Part shown: positions 1 to 7,501 of the stretch, piece by piece | Layout of the letters: each line of letters begins with the position of its first letter | Position numbering within the stretch: the first letter of the stretch is position 1 | Source of the DNA: Burkholderiaceae bacterium | GTDB lineage: Bacteria; Pseudomonadota; Gammaproteobacteria; Burkholderiales; Burkholderiaceae_C | Direction: 5' to 3' | NCBI GenBank assembly: GCA_024235915.1 | Contig: JACKLO010000019.1 | Span: 62,001 to 126,000 of the forward strand | Length of the DNA: 64,000 bases | Made by a program: the position numbers and the translations under genes | The notes under the pieces: generated by a model | What the model was told of the DNA's origin: nothing | Databases searched by the model: none | What the model saw: only the letters and a program-made list of their open reading frames with translations

Positions 1-752
1 TCGATGTCGGTGGCTAGGCCCGGCAGGCCACCGGCGGCGTGGTTGGCACGCACCAGCTGCTCGAAGGTGGGGTGCTCGTCGAGCAGGGGGCCGATGAGCG
101 GGAACATCTGGCGCGACCGCTGGTTGGCCAGCACCAGACGATCCTCGGCATCGAACCATTCGATGCCGGCGGGCAGCACATCCAGGGCCTCCTGCAGCCG
201 CTGGCGGGCCGCCTGGGCATCACGCTGGGTGCGCTTGAGGGCCTCGCCCTGTTCCACCAGGGCCGTGACGTCGATGCTGTAGGACACCATGCCGCCGTCG
301 GCCAGGTAGCGTTCGGTGATGCGCCGCCAGCGGCCATTGGCCATCTGGCGCAGGATGGGTTCGCGCGGCTGCCGGTGCTGGGCCACACGCTCGGCGATCC
401 AGGCGTCGGGCGGTGTCGGCGCGCCGGGCACCATGCCGCGGTCGACGGCTGCCCGCAGCAGGTCCTCGAACCTCATACCCGGGTGAAGTTCGCCCGCCAT
501 GGCCGGGTAGAGCCGCTCGTAGTCGGCGTTCCAGCGCAGCAGCCGGTCTTCGGCGTCGAACACCATGAGGCCGATGTCCAGCGTGTCGAACACCTGCTGC
601 CAGTGCGCGGTGTCGGCCAAGGCCTGGGCCTGGGCACGCCGTGCGCGGGCCCGCCATTGCAGTGCCCACGGCAGCAGCACCAGGGCGACGGCCACGCCAC
701 CGGCCAGCGCACCGAGCAGTGCGTCCAGCGGCATCGGGCCTGCGGCGTCCAT
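1..752 (-). CDS. PAS-domain sensor protein, N-terminal part (runs off the window)
   Basis: The reading frame on the minus strand is open from an ATG at 752 to the window edge, about 250 residues. It starts with a short N-terminus and one hydrophobic helix (about residues 8-28, rich in Leu/Ala/Val), so it is probably anchored in the inner membrane. Two PAS-like units follow. The first contains 'FDTLDIGLMVFDAEDRLLRWN' features (aromatic/acidic PAS core) and ends with the 'LADGGMVSYSIDVTAL' signature seen in PAS-7-type sensors; the second restarts at 'LPAGIEWFDAEDRLVLAN'. A short Ala/Arg/Gln-rich linker joins them. The output domain (kinase, GGDEF or other) lies outside the window, so only 'PAS sensor' is safe. 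No Shine-Dalgarno precedes the ATG; a -10-like CATAAT sits 7 nt upstream, suggesting a leaderless message. Confidence 0.8.
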   Translation of the reverse strand, partial: MDAAGPMPLDALLGALAGGVAVALVLLPWALQWRARARRAQAQALADTAHWQQVFDTLDIGLMVFDAEDRLLRWNADYERLYPAMAGELHPGMRFEDLLRAAVDRGMVPGAPTPPDAWIAERVAQHRQPREPILRQMANGRWRRITERYLADGGMVSYSIDVTALVEQGEALKRTQRDAQAARQRLQEALDVLPAGIEWFDAEDRLVLANQRSRQMFPLIGPLLDEHPTFEQLVRANHAAGGLPGLATDI

Positions 753-759
753 GCGATCG

Positions 760-765
760 ATTATG
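760..765 (-). promoter_or_regulatory. -10-like hexamer for a leaderless PAS gene
   Basis: CATAAT on the minus strand ends 7 nt before the ATG at 752, and no ribosome binding site lies between. The spacing places the transcription start at or next to the ATG. This is inference from spacing; the -35 is weak. Confidence 0.4.
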
Positions 766-847
766 GCCAGCGGGGGCAGGCGTCGACCTTGGGTGCTGGA
801 GCATCCGACCCCTGGGATGGGTCGGGTTGAGAACCGGCTTGCCCCAG

Positions 848-1035
848 ACCATCCGCGCGAGACGCGGATGGTCGTTCTTGCCCCCCAGCCTGCCCGCGCG
901 GGACGCGGGCAGTCGTTCGCCAGGCGAAAGACAGTCCGCAGGGACTGTCTCTCGTCCTGGCTTGCCCCAGCCTGTCCGCGCGAGACGCGGACAGTCGTTC
1001 GCCAGGCACGAGACCGTCCTCAGGACGGTCTCGTG
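848..1035. repeat. Array of five REP-like hairpins in an A-B arrangement
   Basis: Five near-perfect inverted repeats lie head to tail: 848-872 (10-bp stem, 5-nt loop), 890-912 (9-bp stem), 926-953 (12-bp stem with one mismatch, GCAG loop), 972-994 (9-bp stem) and 1007-1035 (14-bp arms). Two types alternate. Type B has a CCGCG/CGCGG core with a 5-nt loop. Type A has a GAGA-side stem, and in the 926-953 copy a GCAG loop. The linker (minus strand) GCCTGGCGAACGA recurs between A and B. Outer stem bases differ between copies but stay paired. The array begins 7 nt after the hemerythrin stop, so the first hairpin may also terminate that transcript. A related pair is at 51403-51465. Confidence 0.85.
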
Positions 1036-1042
1036 TCCGGGC

Positions 1043-1618
1043 TCACCCCAATCCGATCGGCGCGGGGGCGGCCATGGCGATGCGGTGGAACAGCGCGCGG
1101 TACTCGTCGCCCGGTTCATGGCCGGTCAGCGGGTCGCGGTTGGCCTCGAAGGCGGCGTCCAGCGCCATCCAGTCGTCGGCGTCGAAGACTTCTCGCGCGG
1201 CGGGCAGCACCTGGCTCTCCTCGATGGCCATGTGCTCCAGGTAGAAGCCGATGTAGCGCTGCACCGCGGCCTCGAAGGCTTCGCGGCGCGAAGGCCCCAT
1301 GACCTCGAAGGCCAGCAGCGCGTGCTCCAGTTCGCGGATCGCGGCCTCGCCGCGGGCGTGGTCGCGGTCGAGCTGGTCGAGCACCGGCGCCATGGCTGGC
1401 GCGCGCTCGCGCAGCAGCGGGAACAGCAGTTCGCTTTCCTTCGTGTGGTGCAGGCGCTCGGGGAACTCGTCGATGTAGAACATCATCGCGCGCAGCACGT
1501 CGAAGTCGGGCAGTGCGGCGTGGCGGCGGGCATGGGCCAGCAGCATGGACAGCGAACGCAGCATCGCGGCCAGGGCCTGGTGTTCGTCGCGGATGATCTC
1601 GAGGGTGCGGATGGTCAT
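1043..1618 (-). CDS. Hemerythrin (HHE) domain protein
   Basis: A 191-residue cytosolic protein with the four-helix hemerythrin HHE cation-binding pattern: His12 in DEHQALA, His57/His58 with Glu61 (HHTKESELLFP), His86 (DHARGEA), and His129 with Glu133/134 (HMAIEESQVLP). Family members bind a di-iron site and are linked to O2, NO or iron handling; which applies here cannot be read from sequence. The ATG at 1618 is chosen because AGGAG precedes it by 5 nt. It is divergent from tkt across 135 bp, and an FNR-like half-palindrome lies 50-63 bp upstream. Its stop is followed at once by the hairpin array. Confidence 0.88.
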   Translation of the reverse strand: MTIRTLEIIRDEHQALAAMLRSLSMLLAHARRHAALPDFDVLRAMMFYIDEFPERLHHTKESELLFPLLRERAPAMAPVLDQLDRDHARGEAAIRELEHALLAFEVMGPSRREAFEAAVQRYIGFYLEHMAIEESQVLPAAREVFDADDWMALDAAFEANRDPLTGHEPGDEYRALFHRIAMAAPAPIGLG

Positions 1619-1667
1619 GGCGTCTCCTGTGCAGGCCACAGGTTCGCAAGCCGCGCGGGTGGCCGTC

Positions 1668-1681
1668 TTGCGCCACGTCAA
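1668..1681 (-). promoter_or_regulatory. Degenerate FNR/DNR-type box upstream of hemerythrin
   Basis: The minus strand reads TTGAC-GTGG-CGCAA, matching TTGNN-N4-NNCAA with the outer triplets intact. It lies 50 bp upstream of the hemerythrin start codon. A perfect version of the box occurs at 60991-61004. One arm is degenerate, so confidence is low. Confidence 0.35.
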
Positions 1682-1753
1682 GCGACCGTCTCCTGGCAGG
1701 TCGGCCGCCTCGTAGAATCGCGGGCTTTCCCCAGGATCGACCCCGAGGCCCGC

Positions 1754-3781
1754 ATGCCGCTTTCGCCCGACCGCGACCCCCGTCTGATGGCCAACGCCAT
1801 CCGCGCCCTGGCGATGGACGCCGTGCAGCAGGCCAATTCCGGCCACCCTGGTGCGCCCATGGGCATGGCCGAGATCGCGGTGGCGCTGTGGGCCGGTCAC
1901 CTCCGGCACGACCCGGCTGCGCCAAACTGGGCCGATCGCGACCGCTTCGTGCTCAGCAACGGCCACGGTTCGATGCTGATCTACGCCCTGCTGCACCTCA
2001 CCGGCTACGACCTGCCGATGAGCGAGCTGCGCAACTTCCGCAAGCTGCACAGCAGGACCCCGGGCCACCCGGAGGTGGACGTCACCCCCGGCGTGGAAAC
2101 CACCACCGGCCCGCTGGGCCAGGGCATCACCAACGCCGTGGGCATGGCGCTGGCGGAGAAACTGCTGGCCAGGGAGTTCAACCGCGACGGCCACAGCGTC
2201 GTGGACCACCGCACCTGGGCCTTCCTGGGTGACGGCTGTCTGATGGAGGGCATCAGCCACGAGGCCTGCGCCCTGGCCGGCGCCTGGAAGCTCGACAAGC
2301 TCACCGCCGTCTACGACGACAACGGCATCAGCATCGACGGCCAGGTGGCGCCCTGGTACGTGGACGACGTGCCCGGCCGCTTCCGCGCCTACGGCTGGCA
2401 TGTCATCGGCCCGGTGGACGGGCATGACGCCGCGGCCGTGGATGCTGCCTTGGCGGCTGCGAAGGCGCACCGTGGCCAGCCCACGCTGGTGATCTGCAAG
2501 ACCACCATCGGCAAGGGCTCGCCCAACCGCGCGGGCAGCGCCAAGGCGCACGGCGAGGCGCTGGGTGCCGACGAGATCGCGCTCACGCGTGAGGCCATTG
2601 GCTGGGCGCACGCGCCCTTCGAGATGCCGGCCGAGGTCTATGCGCAGTGGGACGCCAAGGCCGCCGGCGCCGCCGCGTCGGCCGACTGGCAGGCGCGCTT
2701 CGACGCCTACCGCGCCGCCCACCCGGATCTGGCCGCCGAGTTCGAGCGCCGCATGGCCGGCCGCCTGCCGGCGAACTTCGCGCAGGTGGCGGTGGACGCC
2801 GCCATCGCGGCCCACACCGCTGCGGCCACCGTGGCCACGCGCAAGGCCAGCCAGATCGCGCTGGAGGCCTTCACCGCCGCGCTGCCGGAACTGCTGGGCG
2901 GCTCGGCCGACCTCACCGGGTCCAACCTGACCAACACGTCGCACACTCCCGCGTTGAGGGTGGATGCCGAGGGCAGTCCCAACGGCGGCCGCCACATCAA
3001 CTACGGCGTGCGCGAATTCGGCATGGCCGCCATCATGAACGGCGTGGCCCTGCACGGCGGCTACATCCCCTACGGCGGCACCTTCCTCACCTTCAGCGAC
3101 TACAGCCGCAACGCCATCCGCATGGCCGCGCTGATGAAGAAGCGCGTGGTGCACGTGTTCACGCACGACAGCATCGGCCTGGGCGAGGACGGCCCCACGC
3201 ACCAGAGCGTGGAGCACGCCGCGAGCCTGCGCCTGATCCCGAACCTGGACGTCTGGCGTCCGGCCGACACCGCCGAGACTGCGGTGGCCTGGACGCGTGC
3301 GTTGCTGAACGAGGACCGACCCACCGCGCTGCTGCTCAGCCGGCAGAACTTGCCCTACCTGCCCAAGGCCGGGCTGGATGAGATTGCCAAGGGCGCCTAC
3401 GTGGTGGCCGAGCCGGCCGAGGTGGGCCTGAAGAAGAAGGCCAAGGCGGTGATCATCGCCACCGGCTCCGAGGTGCACCTGGCGCTGCACGCGCAGGCGG
3501 AACTGGCCAAGGCCGGCGTGCCGGTGCGCGTGGTCAGCATGCCCAGCACCACCACCTTCGACCGCCAGGACGTGGCCTACAAGAAGGCCGTGCTGCCGGC
3601 CAAGCTGCCGCGCATCGCGGTGGAGGCCGGTGTCACCGACGGCTGGTGGAAGTACGGCTGCGCGGCGGTGATCGGCATCGACCGCTACGGCGAGAGCGCA
3701 CCGGGCAACGTGCTCTTCGAGCTCTTCCACTTCACCGCGCAGAACGTGGCTGCCACGGTGCGCAAGGTGCTGAAGGGCTGA
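1754..3781 (+). CDS. tkt: Transketolase
   Basis: A 675-residue cytosolic thiamine-diphosphate enzyme that moves two-carbon ketol units between sugar phosphates in the pentose phosphate and Calvin cycles. Full length for the family. Recognisable blocks include NSGHPGAPMGMA near the N-terminus, the catalytic-His region SNGHGSMLIYALLHL, the ThDP motif GDGCLMEGISHEA through NGISIDG, and the central EFGMAAIMNGVALHGG and FTHDSIGLGEDGPTHQ blocks. The ATG at 1754 is the first that gives a normal N-terminus; TAGAAT at 1713-1718 may be its -10. A TonB-C-like gene follows after 5 bp and then GAPDH, so a tkt-X-gap operon is likely. tkt-gap adjacency is common in betaproteobacteria; the inserted gene is less usual. 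Confidence 0.97.
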   Translation: MPLSPDRDPRLMANAIRALAMDAVQQANSGHPGAPMGMAEIAVALWAGHLRHDPAAPNWADRDRFVLSNGHGSMLIYALLHLTGYDLPMSELRNFRKLHSRTPGHPEVDVTPGVETTTGPLGQGITNAVGMALAEKLLAREFNRDGHSVVDHRTWAFLGDGCLMEGISHEACALAGAWKLDKLTAVYDDNGISIDGQVAPWYVDDVPGRFRAYGWHVIGPVDGHDAAAVDAALAAAKAHRGQPTLVICKTTIGKGSPNRAGSAKAHGEALGADEIALTREAIGWAHAPFEMPAEVYAQWDAKAAGAAASADWQARFDAYRAAHPDLAAEFERRMAGRLPANFAQVAVDAAIAAHTAAATVATRKASQIALEAFTAALPELLGGSADLTGSNLTNTSHTPALRVDAEGSPNGGRHINYGVREFGMAAIMNGVALHGGYIPYGGTFLTFSDYSRNAIRMAALMKKRVVHVFTHDSIGLGEDGPTHQSVEHAASLRLIPNLDVWRPADTAETAVAWTRALLNEDRPTALLLSRQNLPYLPKAGLDEIAKGAYVVAEPAEVGLKKKAKAVIIATGSEVHLALHAQAELAKAGVPVRVVSMPSTTTFDRQDVAYKKAVLPAKLPRIAVEAGVTDGWWKYGCAAVIGIDRYGESAPGNVLFELFHFTAQNVAATVRKVLKG

Positions 3782-3786
3782 TCGGC

Positions 3787-4776
3787 ATGGCGCGCTGGCA
3801 TCGGCTGGGGCTGTCGATGCTGGCGCTGGCGTGCGCCGCTGGAGGGGTACGCGCGCAGCAGGTGTCGGCGCCGCCATCGGCCGCGATCGCCTGCATGACG
3901 CCGGCCGCGGCCGAGCGTGGCGCGCCGGCCTACCCGCCGCTGGCGCTGGAACGCAAGGACGGTGCCACCGTGCGCGTGGAGCTTGCCTTCAGTGCGCCCG
4001 ACACCGAACCGGCACTGCGCCTGCTGGACGAGGCCTATGTGGACAAGGCCTTCGTCGAAGCCGTGCGCGAGCACGTGCAGCGCCTGCGCGTGCCCTGCAT
4101 GCCGGCCGGTGGCGAGCCGGTGCGCCTGATCCAGACCTACGTCTTCCGGCCCGATGACGGCCGCAATGTCGTGTCCCTGCCGCCGCGCGACACGGCACAG
4201 GCGGAGCAGGCGCGCCAGCGTGCCTGCCTGACACGCATCACGCCGGACAAGCTACCCGACTACCCGAACACCGCCCTTCGCAACCAGCAGGAGGGCAACT
4301 ACCTGGTCCGCCTGCATTTCGACGCGCCCACGACGCCGCCGCGCACCGAGATCGTGGCCGGCCCTCGCCACTCGTCGTTGCGGGCGTCGCTCAACGATTT
4401 CATGCCCGGGTACCGCCTGCCCTGCCTGACCGGCGCGCCGGTCAGCGTGGACCTCCTGTTCAAGTTCAGGATCGAGGAAGGTGCCCGCACGATGCTGAAG
4501 GACCTGAACCTGCGGCAGTTCGTCGGCGCGGCGCGCACCGTGCCGCCGGGGCGCTTCGACTTCGGCACCATGGGCTGCCCGTTTGATCTGCGCGTCTCGC
4601 ATTTCCAGCCCTGGAAGCCGCATGTCGTCGAACAGCTCGGCGAGGCCCGTGCCGACCGGCTGGACTTCATCGAGTGGCTGTCGCGCGTCGAGCTCAAGGT
4701 CGACGAGAAGACCGTGCTGGCGCTGCTTGGCGACACCTTCACGCTGAGCGTGCCCTGCGGCACGCTGAACCTCTGA
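3787..4776 (+). CDS. Secreted protein with two TonB-C-like repeats, unknown function
   Basis: A 329-residue protein with a Sec signal peptide (cleavage probably after VRAQ, residues about 1-24). The mature part holds two similar units of about 90 residues. Each starts at a Cys plus 'P-x-YP-x-x-AL', continues with a 'V-x-V-x-L-x-F' strand and ends at 'R-x-PC' (AYPPLALERKDGATVRVELAF and DYPNTALRNQQEGNYLVRLHF). This pattern resembles the C-terminal domain of TonB-type energy transducers without a membrane anchor or proline-rich spanner. Regularly placed Cys residues (about 37, 114, 144, 215, 262, 324) suggest disulfides. It starts 5 bp after tkt and ends 28 bp before gap. The function is unknown; a periplasmic structural or binding role is a guess. 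Confidence 0.8.
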   Translation: MARWHRLGLSMLALACAAGGVRAQQVSAPPSAAIACMTPAAAERGAPAYPPLALERKDGATVRVELAFSAPDTEPALRLLDEAYVDKAFVEAVREHVQRLRVPCMPAGGEPVRLIQTYVFRPDDGRNVVSLPPRDTAQAEQARQRACLTRITPDKLPDYPNTALRNQQEGNYLVRLHFDAPTTPPRTEIVAGPRHSSLRASLNDFMPGYRLPCLTGAPVSVDLLFKFRIEEGARTMLKDLNLRQFVGAARTVPPGRFDFGTMGCPFDLRVSHFQPWKPHVVEQLGEARADRLDFIEWLSRVELKVDEKTVLALLGDTFTLSVPCGTLNL

Positions 4777-4804
4777 TCCACCGTCCCACCCTGAGGAGAT
4801 TCAC

Positions 4805-5803
<999 letters not shown>

Positions 5804-5822
5804 TGGTGGCTTGACGGCTGCG

Positions 5823-5855
5823 GGATTGCAGCCGGATTGCAGCCTGATCGCAGCG
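5823..5855 (+). repeat. Three tandem 11-bp repeats
   Basis: GGATTGCAGCC occurs at 5823-5833 and 5834-5844, followed by a diverged copy TGATCGCAGCG at 5845-5855. The repeats sit just after the gap stop codon and before the terminator. Confidence 0.6.
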
Positions 5856-5868
5856 TCAGCACGATGAA

Positions 5869-5892
5869 CAACGGGGCCCGCGGGCCCCGTTG
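5869..5892. terminator. Bidirectional terminator between gap and a convergent peptidase
   Basis: CAACGGGGCCCG is followed directly by its exact reverse complement, giving a 12-bp perfect stem. On the plus strand it is followed by TCTTTGCT. The hairpin lies between two convergent genes and can serve both. Confidence 0.8.
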
Positions 5893-5920
5893 TCTTTGCT
5901 GCCGGCCGTTGCCGGCGGGA

Positions 5921-7288
5921 TCAGAACCCGCTGACGTCCAGGCGGCCACCGGTGAGCGTCTTGCCCTGCAGTGACGGCGTCGGGATCGCGGCGGCCAGGA
6001 TGGCGGCCTTGATCTGCGCCGCGGTGGCGTTCGGGTTCAGCGACTTGTACAGCGCCGCGGCGCCCGTCACGTGCGGCGAGGCCATCGAGGTGCCGGTGTA
6101 CGAGGCGTACTTCGACTGGAACTTGAAGAAGCCCGGCACCGTCGACCAGATGCCGGTGCCCGGGGCGCCCAGGTCCACCCGGGTGGCGCCGTAGTTCGAG
6201 CTGCCGGCCAGTGCACCGGTGGACGTGATGTTGGCCACCGAGATGATGTTCTCGCTGTCGTAGCCCGCCGGGTAGGAGTTGGACACGTCCATGTTCACGC
6301 CGCTGTTGCCGGCCGCGGCCACGAACAGGATGTCGGCCGCACCGGCGCGGTCGATCGCGTCCTTCAGGCCCTGCGAGAAGCCACCGCCGCCCCAGCTGTT
6401 GTTGGTGGCCACCAGGTTCAGGCCGTGGCGGGACTTCAGGTCGGTCATGTAGTCCACGGCCAGGATGGCGTCGGCGGTGCTGCCGCCGCTCGGCCCCAGG
6501 AACTTGGCGCTGATCAGTGTGAGGTTCCAGCAGACGCCGGCCACGCCCAGCGCGTTGCCGCCCTTGGCGGCGATGGTGCCGGACACGTGTGTGCCGTGGT
6601 CGTCGCCGCGGCCGTCGAAGACGCTGGCGTCGCCGCTGAAGAAGTCCCAGCCGTTGACGTCGTCGACGTAGCCGTTGCCGTCGTCGTCGATGCCGTTGCC
6701 GGCGATCTCGCCCGGGTTCGTCCAGATGTTGTTGCGCAGGTCCTGGTGGCGCACGTGCATGCCTTCGTCGATCACGCCGACCACCACGTCGCTGCTGCAG
6801 GTCTTGCCGGCGGCCCAGGCGGCGGCGGCACCGCTGCCGTAGGCGTTGGCCGGCGTGGTGTTGGCGCCTTGCATGCCCCAGAGCTGGCCGCTGGTGTAGT
6901 ACGGGTCGTCGGAAACGTCCTGCGTGGTGTAAAGCCAGTTCGGCTCGGCGAAGTCCACGGCGGCGTCGGCCTGCAGCGCGCGCAGCGCGGCGGCCAGGGC
7001 CAGGCGGTTGCCGAAGGCCACGCGCGTCAGGTCGCCGCGGCCGTCGCGTCGCTGCGCCGCAGCCTTCAGGCGGGTGAGCACGCGGCCATCCACACGCGCC
7101 AGCGCACGGTTGCGCGCGGCGGCCGACACGCCCGCCTTGAACTGCACCAGAAGTTCACCGGGCACGTGCTTGGCACCGGCGGCCAGCGACTGGGCGACGA
7201 GGTCAGGCCGGCCCTGGGCCTGGGCGGTGGTGCCGATCACGGCCACCAGGGCGGCGGCCAGCACGGTCAGCAAGGGACGGGTCTTCAT
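5921..7288 (-). CDS. Secreted S8 (subtilisin) peptidase
   Basis: A 455-residue preproprotease. Residues about 1-25 form a signal peptide ending in AQAQ. An inhibitor-I9/FxIxF-like propeptide follows (about 40-120, with 'VPGELLVQFKAGV' and 'VDFAEPNWLY'). The S8 catalytic domain has Asp174 in VIDEGMHVRHQDL, His231 in DHGTHVSGT and the nucleophile Ser in YTGTSMASPHVTGAAAL. The residue after the catalytic Asp is Glu instead of the usual Thr/Ser. An 'NGIDDDGNGYVDDVNGWDF' stretch resembles a calcium-binding loop. There is no C-terminal sorting tail, so it is probably released. It is divergent from a second S8 peptidase. Substrate is unknown. Confidence 0.93.
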   Translation of the reverse strand: MKTRPLLTVLAAALVAVIGTTAQAQGRPDLVAQSLAAGAKHVPGELLVQFKAGVSAAARNRALARVDGRVLTRLKAAAQRRDGRGDLTRVAFGNRLALAAALRALQADAAVDFAEPNWLYTTQDVSDDPYYTSGQLWGMQGANTTPANAYGSGAAAAWAAGKTCSSDVVVGVIDEGMHVRHQDLRNNIWTNPGEIAGNGIDDDGNGYVDDVNGWDFFSGDASVFDGRGDDHGTHVSGTIAAKGGNALGVAGVCWNLTLISAKFLGPSGGSTADAILAVDYMTDLKSRHGLNLVATNNSWGGGGFSQGLKDAIDRAGAADILFVAAAGNSGVNMDVSNSYPAGYDSENIISVANITSTGALAGSSNYGATRVDLGAPGTGIWSTVPGFFKFQSKYASYTGTSMASPHVTGAAALYKSLNPNATAAQIKAAILAAAIPTPSLQGKTLTGGRLDVSGF

Positions 7289-7489
7289 CGGGCACTCCAG
7301 AAGGAATTTGTGAGTGCGCGGATGATGCCCATGTTCGGCCGCCGGTCCACCCCCATGCCGAGGGCACTCGTAACACCTCGTGACAGACTGCAGGCGCGCC
7401 CTGGGCGATCGCGCATCGGCCATGGGCATGGTGGCAACTGGCCCCACACGGTGCTCAATTTTGAGGATCGGGGCCGTGGCACCGAACCC

Positions 7490-7495
7490 TACACT
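7490..7495 (+). promoter_or_regulatory. -10-like hexamer for a leaderless peptidase gene
   Basis: TACACT ends 6 nt before the ATG at 7502, and no Shine-Dalgarno is present. A small palindrome CTCAA-TT-TTGAG lies just upstream at 7454-7465. A leaderless message is inferred. Confidence 0.4.
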
Positions 7496-7501
7496 CCGCC
7501 G

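Noticed and set aside
848..1035. CRISPR array
   Set aside because: Units are palindromes with different stem sequences and short, nearly constant linkers. There are no identical direct repeats with unique spacers and no cas genes nearby.
761..1119. Small open frames across the hairpin array
   Set aside because: Their repeated peptides simply mirror the inverted repeats; no ribosome binding sites or codon bias support them.
641..1753. N-terminal extension of transketolase by about 370 residues
   Set aside because: The extension runs antisense through the PAS and hemerythrin genes and the hairpin array, and looks like no protein. The ATG at 1754 gives a normal transketolase.
1043..3877. Long open frame antisense to transketolase, joined to the hemerythrin gene
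   Set aside because: Only the last 191 residues read as a real protein. The rest is the antisense shadow of tkt in high-GC DNA; the same effect explains the long frames antisense to other genes.
6071..7501. Large rightward extension of the GlyGly-CTERM peptidase
   Set aside because: It would run antisense through the neighbouring peptidase. The ATG at 7502 starts a good signal peptide.
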